Positions 11,875 through 22,899 of a stretch of DNA of 64,000 nt are shown here, one piece after another. The stretch is taken from positions 204,153 to 268,152 of the forward strand of contig JAODTK010003632.1 in assembly GCA_026419785.1 (NCBI GenBank), written 5' to 3'. How positions within the stretch are numbered: the stretch's first letter is position 1; each line of letters starts with the position of its first letter. Both the position numbers and the translations under genes were made by a program. Source of the stretch: Sclerodactyla briareus. Taxonomy: Eukaryota > Echinodermata > Holothuroidea > Dendrochirotida > Sclerodactylidae. Under the pieces are notes generated by a model. That model was given only the letters and a program-made list of their open reading frames with translations, did no database searches and was not told the DNA's origin.

Positions 11875-13505
11875 GTTATCTGCTGTCGATTTGCTCACTT
11901 CCACGAGGTTAGCCGATGAATATACGGGAAGTCATTGGTAATAGAGTACGGAGCCGTTCACGAATGCAAGTGGTTATAGGAACGGCAACAGCTTGGGCGT
12001 ACGTTTCCGTGAGGTCAGAATTTATTTTGAAACACAGCCTCCATCCTCCAACCCCGGAGAATGTTTTCACCAGGTGTACACCACCCACCACTGTTTTAAA
12101 GCTAAAAACCAACCCAGTATGGCATCTCCAAATAACCCATACCACTGACCAGGAGGTTCGAGATCACGCGGCTCGAGTTTAGCAGACATGGTTCTACATA
12201 CTGTCAATGGATGAAATCCATTCACTAATAGATAGGGAATATTTCGAAAAAGGGGGAAATATAACCAGATCTATACTTAATGTATACAAGTCGCCCAGTC
12301 GAATGTGACAAGGGCAGAATCGAGCCAGCATAGAAGGCTAAACCCCAAATCTGGTCAAAAAGAGAAAATAATAACGGTCTTATACAGTGTTATTACTAGG
12401 GAGAAAATCAAGATTGATAACACAATTAATGACATATGTATTCCGGATCAGTTTACTTCGCGGGCCATTTACACAAAGTGAGCAGTACAAAGAAGAAATT
12501 GATGACTTCACAAACAAGTTTCCATTCAGCGTTTGATATATAGTAAGTAAGTATCAATGATATTGGAAATGAATCGTTCGATACCTCATCTACAAGAAGC
12601 ACTTCAGTCAAAATTACAGCACTCAAATCATTTCTATTCTTGGAGAAAACGGTGATTAGTACGCGAATTTCGAAAAACCGGTCGGCCGCAACAAATGTAT
12701 ATGTTCCGCCACAGGAAACCAATACCACGAAATTACGAATTTTGACCTAAGACTTGTTTCAACGGATTTTGTTCAAACTGTTCTTGTATCAGTTAATACA
12801 ATGAATTGCCACACTATGGGTATCTTCAGGGGAAGGAAAAAAGAAGGCATGAAATATAAGGCGAATGGAACTTTAAAACTATCAGCATTGATGGGTTGAG
12901 AAAGAAACTTGAGCCTGATAGATACCAGGATCGTGTCCCGGGAAGAAGGCGACTAGTAGGGCCACTCGCGTCGCGGGCTGTGTCTGACATGTGTCACATT
13001 GTGATCGCTTTCTGACCATCCGCTCATTGCCGTGGATTGATCGAAATAAATCGGTACGTGGTTTCGTAATGCAATGATATTTGCAGAATATTTGGAGATT
13101 GGATTTCCTGGGATGCCGATGAGAGTATGAGATCATGCTACTCCGGGGATTTCCCTCTTCTTTCTTGGTTTTAATTGCCCTATTTTGCCACCTCCCCTTC
13201 TCGTTCCACGCCTCGTTTCCTCCTCTTTTTTTAAGTGTCCTAACCATAATGTTCAATGGTTGGGCGCTCCTTGTAGAGATTTACGTTGTATATAGTTCCT
13301 GAAATTTTGGAACACCCCAGTACCACTCACCAAATGCGTTAATTACGTAATTTTACGTTTTTGTCGATTCTTCGTTCTTGTTTTTTCCTCTTTGCTCTTC
13401 CTCTCCCGTTCCCTTCTTCCCCTCATCTAACTCAGCAATGCGTATCATCGCTTCTAAATATAAATATGTATTCTCCTTCAACGAAATTGCGATTTTCATA
13501 TTCAC
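11875..13505. other. No gene seen
   Basis: A 124-residue minus-strand frame (12882-13256) and several 60-90-residue frames show no domain I can name. Confidence 0.4.
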
Positions 13506-13510
13506 TTCGC

Positions 13511-13541
13511 ACATCGCAGTCGCATATATGGAATCCTGGCC
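13511..13541. mobile_element. Partial right end of a Harbinger-type element
   Basis: The sequence CATATATGGAATCCTGGCC is followed directly by TTA. It matches the right terminus of the MITE at 3155-3550 (CATCTATGGAATCCCAGCC followed by TAA). No matching left end was found upstream within the window, so this is a solo or truncated end. Confidence 0.5.
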
Positions 13542-13895
13542 TTATACGTTGGATCGTATACTACTAAATCGTATAAAGGAGCTTATGACAAAACTTACTG
13601 GGATATCGAAAAGGGGTCTTGACGTAAACAAGTTGTGCAGTGAAATCAGCCTCGCACCAAGAACAAACGACTAATTTTTCTTTATCCACGACTTTCCTGT
13701 CGCTCTCACCTGGAAACATTTAGAAGACACGATTACCCAGTGGTTCTCATAATTCAATGATAAACCATTCACGTTCTATTTTTTTCTCTCCGAGGACACA
13801 TTGTCGCATTTTTTTCGTGGTCCATTTGTTGTTTCTGCAATTGGATTTTTAGTTATCATGGTAAGACTGCATTTTGGTGACGCTTTGAATGAATT

Positions 13896-13926
13896 CCCCC
13901 CCCCCCCCCCCCTCTCCCCGCCCTTA
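13896..13926. mobile_element. C17 tract and hAT-like right end
   Basis: Seventeen C are followed by TCTCCCCGCCCTTAG. Its reverse complement, CTAAGGGCGGGGAGA followed by the G run, resembles the ends of the elements at 25827-27491 and 31095-32092 (CAAGGGCGGGGATCAT followed by a G run). I found no paired left end, so this is a likely truncated copy. Confidence 0.4.
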
Positions 13927-14040
13927 GAAGGCAATAGCATTTAGGTGGACTTGGTTCCAACTTCAAACGAAATTAGTGATAAGGAGCACCTTTGAGATGC
14001 CCATGTCAAATGTTTCCAGACAAATGGCAATGCGAAATCA

Positions 14041-14355
14041 TCAAACCGAGTGGTCGGCACATTTGATTGAGCGTCGGCCTTTCAACCTCGGAGACCGGAT
14101 TTTTTCGATATCCCGGTCGAGTCGTACCAAATACTTTAAAAAATGGTAATCTGGTGCATTCCTCGCTGGACGCTCAGCACAAGGGATTGGAGCAAGGACA
14201 AACGAGGGTAGGCACTTGCAGTTGCCCCGTCGGGGTGTGATTACCCCCCCAATCCCAACATTCAGTTCGCCAAAGAGGCATTGCCTTATTCTCCGTACAA
14301 CCTGGGAGGGATTCTCAGCGGACAATAGGTGTAGTATCCATGTCTGCACCACCAC
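14041..14355 (+). mobile_element. tRNA(Ser/Leu)-like SINE
   Basis: The head reads CCGAGTGGTCGGCAC (A-box region as in class II tRNAs), then CTTTCAACCTCGGAGACC, then a degenerate B box TTCGATATCCCGG followed by TCGAGTCGTACC. The body follows, with TTTAAAAAATGG near 14138 and GGGATTCTCAGCGGACAATA near 14309. The head-body structure is that of a pol III SINE. The B box has drifted, so activity is unlikely. The body segment recurs at 38.3 kb, which confirms an interspersed family. The 104-residue minus-strand frame here is a shadow. Confidence 0.7.
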
Positions 14356-14359
14356 GTCA

Positions 14360-15210
14360 TGAACGTTTGATGTTTTCCCAGAAAGGAAGCTAACTCATGA
14401 ATTGGCATATCATGGTATTAGAGGGAGTGTGCAAAAATGATTGAACCTTTCTTGACTGGGCGCATGCAGAGATTGGTTGTAAATGGCGAAACTTTGGAGT
14501 GGCGAATTGTTCTCAGTGATGTCCCCCAGGAATTGTCTAGGTCATTTGTTCTTTTTATGCACATTCATTCATTGTAATTCCACCTACCCTGCGCTGGCGT
14601 GTTTACGACACTCCAATCTTGCATACGGGGGGCTAATCCTTATCTAGCGCTCCATAACTTCGAAACATTTAAGAAGCCACGGCTGATCCTATCAACTCAA
14701 ACATTAGCGTACGGTCGAACTGTTTTTCTGTGCATTCACTGCATGCGAAACGCTTTTGGGGCAATTCGGGTATTTTCGCAAACGACTCTGAGCACACGTG
14801 TTTGCGACTCCGGGCAAGTCGGATTTGTTGTTGGTTTCGTTTGCTATGACACTTCGGTCTTTTCGGTGACGTCATGCCTGCCGTCATAGCGAGGAAATCC
14901 TTGATTTCGCCCAAAATAATGTTTTTTTTTTTTTTTCCGGGATAGTTCGCATCGTTTCCTAGCCCTTTGGAGGATTCGAGGTATTCTGCGTTAAAAACCG
15001 TGACAGGGTGGCCTGCCTCAACCAGATCTGGTCGTCTAAATCATTACCTAAAAATCTCTGTGGAAGGATTGCATGTGTTTCGTCAAAGCTTTCATGTGTG
15101 TTGCCACCTCGCGGTGGGTTCGGGAATTTTGCGTCAGGTATAATGGCTGACTGACCGCTTGTTCGATCCCAAAACAGGGAAATGCCGGGGCATTGATTGT
15201 ATTTTCATTA
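14360..15210. other. No gene seen
   Basis: No coding or repeat signal was recognised apart from a poly-T run near 14922-14937. Confidence 0.4.
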
Positions 15211-15213
15211 GTG

Positions 15214-16370
15214 CTGTAGTACTCAAGTCCGGACTCGGACGCAAGTCCCGACTCAAAGATTCATACTCCGGACTCGTGACTCAAGCCTATTGGACTCGCC
15301 TTCAAAGACTCGGATTCAACTGTCCGGACTTGGGCTTTTTCAGCATGAGACCAGAGATGAGTCCTTCAATTTTTAATATTTTCCCTCATTCTTGTCAATT
15401 CAAAGGAAATAGAACTGTAGGAATTGCAATATTTCTTCATTTCAGCCTATTCAGTCTTGAGTTTACAGCTTCTCAGGCTAGTTCAATAGTTTTGGGGCAT
15501 GGGATGGAATTTTCCAGTGGAATATCGTCTGACCGTTTTTTTTTCAATGTTGGGAACTTGATTTGTGAGTCTCTCATCAATTGTTAACTTTGAGTTCCAC
15601 AGGTTCCCAGGCATAATAATTAGGTTCGGAGGAGTGGGGATAATGACCAATGAGTTTCATGATTTTAGGTGATTTTCCCACTTGTTTTCGAATGATTTGT
15701 GAGTCCCTCATCAATTGTCAACTTATAGAAAGGAAAAAAATATCTATCCAAATTGCTCAACTTGGCAATCATTGAATTTCAGCCTGAAAATTGTTATTGT
15801 TTAATTGTAAAGTGTATATGTTTTTCTTTTCGTTCTTTCAATAATAATCGACACTTTTGAGAAGGATATTTGCTGGCTCTTGTTTAGGATTGGTAATAAT
15901 GTGTAGTGTGCATGTATAGTGTGCCAACTTGTCAAGGGACAAGTGATGGTGGTTAGACCATCGTGATACCAGCGTGGTTTATCTGTCAGTTCAATAGCTG
16001 AGCATGTGTTGTGTCCAACCCACGTTTATTTAACATTATATCATACAACATAGATTCTCAACTGTTATCGATGTGCACTAACCAGGCACGCGGTCACAAC
16101 ATAGTGTGTATATTCCTGCGAATGATACTGTCTACTTGAGTGCATTGAGAACTTCTTCGCCCTCCAGAAATATAGATAATAGTACATCCTCGCTCTTAGG
16201 AACTAGAATAGAATAATGTTCCCTGAAATTCTCATTACGGTGCCTGTAACATCGAGCGTGTCGAAATTACACATGGACTCAGTCATGGACTCGACTCGGA
16301 ACTCACACTCGGGCACTGGACTCAGACTTGGGCTCACTGCTCGTGACTCGAACTCGCCTGAGCGGACTTA
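15214..16370. mobile_element. Composite repeat with GACTCGG-rich ends
   Basis: 15214-15330 is made of short variants of AAGTCCGGACTCGGACGCAA and GGACTCGTGACTCAAG. 16270-16365 again is GGACTCGACTCGG, GGACTCAGACTTGGGCTC and CTCGTGACTCGAACTCG. Between them are about 900 bases of AT-rich sequence. Paired CTCGGACTC-rich ends around a non-coding body suggest one non-autonomous element, but I did not find a target duplication. A 142-residue frame at 15159-15587 runs from the left end into the body and shows no homology. Confidence 0.45.
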
Positions 16371-16374
16371 TATG

Positions 16375-17395
16375 CAATACGAGCAGCCAAGCAGGATTCA
16401 ACTTGTCTCAGGTGCGATGCCTGCGAAGGGGTGAGAACAACGAATACTTGTCTCGTACAAATTCAAGAGTAACCATGAAAGTGAAAAAAAACGTAGAAAA
16501 AGGAGGCTGGGATTCAAATGAAAACAGAAATGAATTCGGGATCTGAATGGAAAGGGATCTGGAACAGGAATTTGAATCAAGAATCAATAAGTCGGGTCTT
16601 CATTTAATATTACGCAATATGTACGCAATCCATGAACGTCTGTTCTATGAGTGAGGCACAGAATCAAATACATCTTCTTCATATTTTCTAAAGAATCTCG
16701 TCAATCAAAATTACAAAAGTACCCCCCGTTGCATCATATGAGAAGACATGAAAGTCACGGCCTGTATTTTTCCAAACGTCTGGTTTATGATGCACATCAT
16801 GATCCGGATCTTTTTTGATATTTCCAATATCTTTCAAAATCACGATAAAATGTTCCCAAAATGAGCCTCAATTTGCACTAGAGAGCATCTAGTGCCCTTG
16901 ACCCACGCCTAAAAGGACTTCGCGCTATGCGCTCGTGATGTTGCGCATCGCGCATATATGGTTTGGTCTGTCTGCACTCGATTCACAGCACGAATATCAT
17001 CCCCTCTCCCCTTTGGGACCACTGTAATTCGCGCCTGAGTACGTACTTAAGTAGACCCTATATAACATCAATAGCCAATGCACGTACGGTAACAACATTA
17101 TGTCTATACCTACTACATTACATCAGTACGTACGTGATAAGATGTACGCGAAGCCTGCGCATCCCATGTTTGCAAGTGCCTACTAACAATGGCCATCCTA
17201 TGGTTGACTCACTTTTGTGCCATCCATATCGCAAATAGATATGCTGTCACTATTTAAGCGACTGTTGTAAGACTACATCATGCATATTCATAACCGAAAG
17301 GAAATTTCTAAACTCGTTACTTAGAGTATGTGATTTTTCTGACGAATCATCCGAACCACCCGAAACCTATACGAGCGTGGAGGTTAAATATCAGC
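16375..17395. other. No gene seen
   Basis: No recognised repeat or coding motif. This is upstream flank of the DUF1647-type gene; I could not identify a promoter. Confidence 0.35.
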
Positions 17396-17398
17396 GGT

Positions 17399-17600
17399 GA
17401 CGACGAGAGCCATCCCGAAGACCTCGTTCCGAAAATCGACCTGGATATCGCGTTTAACCCTCTGTCGACAAACTATTCGAGAAACTGGTGCTCGTGACGT
17501 CATTCTCCTCCAATCATTACGACGAGGCGCTCGGCTTCATCGAGACCGCACAGGATACGATGCCTAATAAGACGATCATCGTTATGACCTCGGTTGACGG
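17399..17600 (+). CDS. DUF1647-type protein, N-terminal coding block, frameshifted
   Basis: Frame 2 gives PEDLVPKIDLDIAFNPL (to about 17463). Frame 1 then gives VDKLFEKLVLVTSFSSNHYD, continuing EALGFIETAQDTMPNKTIIV (17464-17583). Frame 2 returns with YDLG (17583-17594). The order VTxxSSNHxxE, a (V)Q..P.K spacer, then IIVYDLG is the N-terminal signature of a metazoan family of unknown function that I know as DUF1647. These are secreted or membrane-anchored proteins, glycosyltransferase-like in layout. The two frame changes fall next to T runs (GTTAT where GTTTAT would keep frame; GGTTGA where GGTTTGA would). They could be one-base sequencing losses or true decay. Possible weak continuation to about 17696. 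The signal-anchor exon is not found. The family name is from memory. Confidence 0.6.
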
Positions 17601-17699
17601 AGGGGAACAGAGGCGAACGTGATAAATCTCTGGCTGGGGAAATGCACAACCAGTTTGGGCAACTGTCGCTAGCCATTAACTATCCTCCTTCATTCCGAT

Positions 17700-19750
17700 A
17701 AGGGTGGCCCAAGGGATGCGTATCACGAAAGAAGGCGGCAGTGGCGGAGTTGGATTCCGCCCCGCCTCTGTTAAAAAAAACAAACAAACAAAAAACGACA
17801 TTACATAGGCAGCAGTGATTGATCGATTCCAGTCGGATTTTCTTCTTTCTGGGACGGCAGGCAATCACAATATAGACGTGGTTTCTTTCGATTCACATCA
17901 ACGAGCCCTTCAAATGCAATTCCAAACGCGCTTGGATAGTAAATGATCAATAGCCACATTACATAACAAACTACCAGGGAGGGTCATTTCCGACGATCTG
18001 GGGCTTAGAGGAAGAAATTACGCTCCGCAGCAACCATGATAGCTATCCGATTAGGTCAATTTTTTTTAATCAAATTATGGTCTTCTCAGATTCTCAGATG
18101 CACGGTGAGCCCCGGATTGCATTTTTCATGTAGTCAACTGAAAATCAACTATTTTTTGCAAATTAACATGAATTTCATCTTGGCTATTGTATGTTGAGAC
18201 GGCTTTATAATATCCATTCGAAGCGGCACCATAGTTGCCACGCAGCGTAGGATTTTTTTTTTTAATTAATCATTATTAAATGCCAAATGGTGATTTCCAG
18301 ATGGCCATTTTCAATTAAAGGTAACTTTACAAATTAGAATGAATAGCCTCTCTATGTTCATGTGGCACAAAGTGGTCAAAGAAGGGAGGGATATTGGGGG
18401 TCGCAAAATGTTAGTTCTAGATATGCATTAATAAGAATACAACAACCTATAGCCCAGAAAATATATAGTGGTCACAATATTAATTGACTTAAAGTGATTT
18501 TTATATTTCATTGATAGTTACATTTTAAACATGTATCGACGTTTTCCCAGCGTTTATGACTTTCGTTAATGATTCCTACCTTTTCCTGTCTGAAAAACCT
18601 AAAAATATTTTTCCTAACTTGGTATTTATGGTGTGCGGATTGCATCATCTGGCGGGCCGCTTTCACATCCCGCGGACCGCCATTTGGGAACCGCCTGATG
18701 TTTTTTGTGTATGATTGAACACATTTCCATGGATAGAACAAAACAACTCAGAATATCAGAGGGATCAGCGTGTAATTTACGCAAATTTTGATGCATCAGT
18801 TCGCACTTTCTCGGCCGGTATGAGTCTTGAGCTGTGATGATAAGGTTGGTCAGTTTGTAGACCGCTATATTCGATATCAAATAACAAGCGCGAGCTTAGA
18901 GCAGACATATTCGAAGGCAATGGATCCACTAACCTCGATATATTTTTAAGTGGAGGTAGGGGGGGGGGGGGGATTCGCAACGATTATCAACTTAAAGAAC
19001 AATGACTATGTATTATACTTTTCGATTTCGATAATACCTTTTTTATTTAAATCTTGACAAAATTTTATGGCACCTCCTAAACCTGAACAATGCTAGCAAT
19101 GTTACTTGATGTAGTACTCCAACCAATAATTTTTAGACATTCTTAACTGATAATGAATATAAGGAACTAGCATTGCTGCAGGTGTGAAATTGCTCCCATC
19201 ATCTCAGTAAAGTTTTATTGTATAATATGCAGTGAACGTGAAAGTCATAACCCGTGCTAAACATTTTGGTCAATTTCTAAACTGAGGGAAATCTACCAGC
19301 AGATACAGCTCATTTAATAGGCCAATTATCTTACCTTATCGAATTTTCTTGAGGTATCTCTCCCTTCCATTTAGATCGATCCCTCTGTGACGTTCATTTG
19401 CGGAGGTTTCCGTTCGAAAAGTATCCACCGCACATGAAGAACCTCTATTATTATGCCTTCAAGCCTACAATCATTATTGAGTAGAGCCTCATATAGTGCT
19501 GTAACGCCTAACTTCTTTCTGCATAGGCCTAACTAGTAACTATATAACATAACGATGTACAAGTACGGTATTCGATTCCATATTAGATAAGGGTGGCAAT
19601 ACTTGGCGTTTCTGTTACTGCACCAGAAATATTAACGCTGGGTTTATCATACTGCATTACAGAAATTGGAATCCTATGATCAGAGTGATCGAATCGGAGC
19701 TTTTCATACTGTTCCAAAAATGGGACAGAGGCCGTGGCAATACACACTAC
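17700..19750. other. Presumed intron or gene-internal sequence; no exon seen
   Basis: The family's middle segment (usually containing a YPPH...AWKP-like block) should lie between the two coding blocks, but I cannot find it here. A run of 14 G is at 18959-18972. Frames around 18508-18980 have no homology. Confidence 0.35.
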
Positions 19751-19758
19751 ATTAGGAT

Positions 19759-19907
19759 CAGGCTCGGTTCTACGGGGGAGGGGGGCTTTGGGGCTCACCC
19801 CCCCCCCTCACCAGAGGTTGTGTATACATTTATGCTATATATGCGTATTTTGGTACTCAAGCCCCCTCCAACGCCCCCCAAAAAATCTTGGTCTAGAACC
19901 GCGCCTG
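19759..19907. mobile_element. hAT-type MITE, 149 bp, intact 8-bp target duplication
   Basis: The element starts CAGGCTCGGTTCTA and ends TAGAACCGCGCCTG, whose reverse complement is CAGGCGCGGTTCTA: a 14-base inverted repeat with one mismatch. ATTAGGAT stands at 19751-19758 and again at 19908-19915, a perfect 8-bp duplication as made by hAT transposases. The inside is G-rich on the left and C-rich on both sides (C10 at 19798-19807) and has no coding capacity. Perfect flanks suggest a comparatively recent insertion. It lies between the two coding blocks of the DUF1647-type gene, most likely in an intron. Confidence 0.9.
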
Positions 19908-20084
19908 ATTAGGATGATTGACGTCTTCCTAATCAGATTATATCAGAATAATTTGAGTGAAGTCGACCATACTATGTTTAAATAACTTAATTCAAGACAA
20001 TCATACATACTAGAATTATTGAAGCGAAGTTCATACTGTATCAGAATAATTAGGCGAAAGATTGTACTGAACTGCCGACTCAAG

Positions 20085-21100
20085 TCACTGAAAACGGTTT
20101 CAATGGGGAGTTACTCAAGTCACTGAACTGTTTCAATGGGGAGTTACTCGAGACACTGAACTGTTTCATTCGGAGTTACTCGAGTCACTGAACTGTTTCA
20201 ATGGGGAGTCACTGAACTGTTTCAGTGGGAAGTTACTCGAGTCACTGACTGTTTCAATGGAGGGGGGGGGGGGGGGAGTTACTCGAGTCACGAAACTGTT
20301 TTGGGGAGTCACTTGAGTCACTGAACTGTTTCAGTGGGAAGTTACTCGAGGCACTGAACTGTTTCAATGGAGGGGGGGGGGGAGTTACTCGAGACACTGA
20401 ACTGTTTCAATGGAGGGGGGGGGGGGGGGAGTTACTCGAGTCACTGAACTGTTTTGGGGAGTCACTGAGTCACTGAACTGTTCAATCGGGAAGTTACTCG
20501 AGGCACTGAACTGTTTCAATGGGGAGTTACTCGAGACACTGAACTGTTTCAATGGGGAGTCACTGAGTCACTGAACTGTTTAATTGGGAAGTTACTCGAG
20601 TCCACTGAACTGTTTCAATGGTGGAGTTACTCGAGTCCACTGAACTGGTTCAATGGGGAGTCACTTGAGTCACTGAACTGTTTAATTGGGAAGTTACTCG
20701 AGTCACTGAACTGTTTCAATGGAGGGAGTTACTCGAGTCACTGAACTGGTTCAATGGGGAGTCACTGAGTCACTGAACTGTTCAATCGGGAAGTTACTCG
20801 AGTCACCGAACTGTTCAATGGAGGGAGTTACTCGAGTCACTGAACTGGTTCAATGGGGAGTCATTGAGTCACTGAACTGTTTAATTGGGAAGTTACTCGA
20901 GTCACTGAACTGTTTCAATGGAGGGAGTTACTCGAGTCACTGAACTGGTTCAATGGGGAGTCACTTGAGTCACTGAACTGTTTAATTGGGAAGTTACTCG
21001 AGTCACTGAACTGTTTCAATGGGGGAGTTACTCGAGTCACTGAACTGTTCAATGGGGAGTCACTGAACTGTTTCAATGGGAGGACACTGAAGTCACTGTA
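20085..21100. repeat. GAGTCACTGAACTG minisatellite with higher-order units
   Basis: The basic unit of 30-50 bases is GAGTTACTCGAGTCACTGAA, then CTGTTTCAATGGG. Variants alternate (GGTTCAATGGGGAGTCACTGAG, TTTAATTGGGAAGTTACTCG) so that a larger unit of roughly 100 bases repeats between about 20600 and 21060. Three units carry G runs of 11-15 bases (20262-20276, 20372-20382, 20415-20429). XhoI-like CTCGAG occurs in nearly every unit. Degenerate GAATTATTGAAGCGAAG-type sequence flanks the left side. The 74-residue frame at 20719-20943 is a repeat translation. Confidence 0.9.
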
Positions 21101-21129
21101 CTGTATCAGATGGCAGTAGTAGCGAGCCA

Positions 21130-22020
21130 GCGGGTGGGCGGGGTGGACCGGAAGAAAGGGTGGGGAAAAATATGGAAGAGGAAGAAGGAAAAAAGTGGGG
21201 GGGGAGAAGAAGGGGGAGAGAAGGGGGAAAAGAAAAAAGAATAGATGGAGGAAGGAAGGAAAGAGAAAGAAGAAAGAAGAAAGAAGGGAAGAAAAAGAGG
21301 GGAAGGATAAGAGAGCTAGAATTACCTAAAAATGTGTGGGGAGGGGAAGCCCGGAAGGGCAAACAAAAAAAAGGGGAATAATGGTGCCCTGTCAAAGGAG
21401 GACGGAAGGCAGGGGAGAAGGGAGATGGAAAGAAAGGAAGAAGAAGCAGGGGCGAGAAAAAGAGGAAAAGCAATACAGGGAAACGAAGGAAGGGAAAGAA
21501 AGGGGAAAACGGCGAGAAAAGAAAGAGGGACCGGACGGGGGAACAAGAAGGAAGAGGGAAGACGGAGGGGAGCGAGCTTAATAAATTCCCCTAAGAAATG
21601 AAAAAAAGAGGAGTGGAAACGAAGAGGGGATTGGGGGGTGTCAGAGGTCAAAGGAGGAGAAAGAGGAGGGGATCAGGGAATAGAAAGAGGGGAAGAAAAA
21701 CAAAAGATACAGGGTAGAGAATTAGCGAAAGACGGGAAGTATTTTAGGGAAAAAGAGAAGGAGAAAAAAGAGGAAAGAAGACAAGGGGAAGGACGACGGG
21801 AGCTAGCCTTACCTGGAAATGAGAATAGGGAAAGGGGAACAAGAGATGTGGAAATGTCAAAGGAGAGAAAGGAAAGGGAATAGGTAAAGGGAAGGAAAAA
21901 AGCAGAAAGGAAGAGAGAGGGAAGAAAGAGCTAAGACAGGGAAGGGAAACAAGGGGAACAAGAGAATGAAAAAAAGAGGGGAAAAAGAAGAACGGGGAAG
22001 AAAAACGGGCCGCTTGATAC
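21130..22020. repeat. Polypurine block, about 0.9 kb
   Basis: The plus strand is almost wholly A and G, apart from scattered pyrimidine islands. Those islands recur: AGAGCTAGAATTACCT near 21310 against GGAGCTAGCCTTACCT near 21798, and GTCAAAGGAGGA/GTCAAAGGAGAG-type motifs near 21391, 21645 and 21857. This implies internal repeats of a few hundred bases. The highly charged or proline/phenylalanine-rich frames on both strands (81-126 residues) are compositional artefacts. The tract could form triplex DNA. It interrupts the GAGTCACTGAAC array, which resumes at 22040. Confidence 0.85.
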
Positions 22021-22029
22021 ATGGGATCA

Positions 22030-22160
22030 AGGGAAGTTAATCAGTTCACTAGAATATTTCGATGGGGAGTGAGTTACTCGAATCACCGAATTGTTCAATA
22101 GGGAGTTACTCGAGTCACTGAACTGTTTCAATAGGGATTTACCTGGGTCACTGAACCATA
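22030..22160. repeat. Right-hand remnant of the GAGTCACTGAACTG array
   Basis: Three or four degenerate units occur (GAGTTACTCGAATCACCGAA, GGGAGTTACTCGAGTCACTG, TTTACCTGGGTCACTGAACC). Their presence right of the polypurine block shows that the block lies inside the array. Confidence 0.75.
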
Positions 22161-22415
22161 GCAGTTAAGCAGCATACTGTATTTGGAGAAGTAGTGTCGA
22201 GTCGTTGATACTGAACCTGAATTATTGTAGCCGAGCTGATCATACACTGTCATAAGTTGAGTGTACTATGTCGTGTATTTAAATGGAGAAAGAAATGACA
22301 TCCTCGTTCGATAATGCTCCTTTTTCGATAGTCCGAAAAATTCTTCCCAAAGTCAGCGGAGTCTATTTCAAAACAATTTCATGTCCTCTACCGTCGAGAT
22401 TGTCTCTTCTTTCAG

Positions 22416-22890
22416 ATTGTTTTTGGATGAATTCGGGATCGTTTACTACGGAGACGCTTCTATTCGGTTCAACATGCCCCTCAGAGAGTTGATACCCATG
22501 CCCTCAAGCATCGTGGCTGGGCGGTACACATCCGATCATTTGACCCGAAGTGGATCAGATCAGCTTCTAACTCACGTTGAAAGAGATGTTACACCTTCTT
22601 CGGCGTGAACAGAACAGAAGTATTCCACTCGAATCTATCCTTCTTGGTTTTTTGTTTGCTTTTCGGAGTTAGTGCGTTATTTAGTGTTGTTCCTTGTCAC
22701 ACCATTGTGGCTTCTGACAAAGAAATCATGAAACCGTGGAGGGAGTGCGCAGTGAAAGAAGCTTATTGCGCCAGAAGGCGCTACGCTGGAGAACCACCGT
22801 TTCGACCAATCTGCGTTGTCTTTATTGGCATACAAAAGCATGTACAGAGAGTTTCACTGGAAAATCACCTTACAGCACATCACATGAAAT
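22416..22890 (+). CDS. DUF1647-type protein, C-terminal coding block, frameshifted
   Basis: A strong splice acceptor TCTTCTTTCAG ends at 22415. Frame 1 then reads LFLDEFGIVYYGDASIRF and LRELIP (to ~22495); the YGDASIRF block is a hallmark of the family. Frame 3 carries RGWAVHIRSF, one stop near 22578, then CYTFFGVNRTEVFHS and IVASDKEIMKPWRECAV (to ~22760). Frame 1 resumes with IAPEGA, ENHRFDQSALSLL and MYREFHWK (22764-22870). GTGAGT at 22891 is a good donor, so a further 3' exon may follow. Block order (DASIRF, FGV, KPWxxCA, CIAPxGA, HRxDQSAL) agrees with complete family members. Two frame changes and one stop argue for a pseudogene, unless they are sequence errors. It pairs with the block at 17399-17600, separated by about 4.8 kb. 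Confidence 0.7.
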
Positions 22891-22899
22891 GTGAGTATT

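Noticed and set aside
15159-15587. 142-residue plus-strand frame
   Set aside because: It begins in a GACTCGG simple repeat, runs into AT-rich sequence and shows no domain.
21093-22022. Six long open frames on both strands (73-126 residues)
   Set aside because: All are products of purine/pyrimidine composition, with Lys/Glu/Arg/Gly on one strand and Phe/Pro/Ser/Leu on the other.
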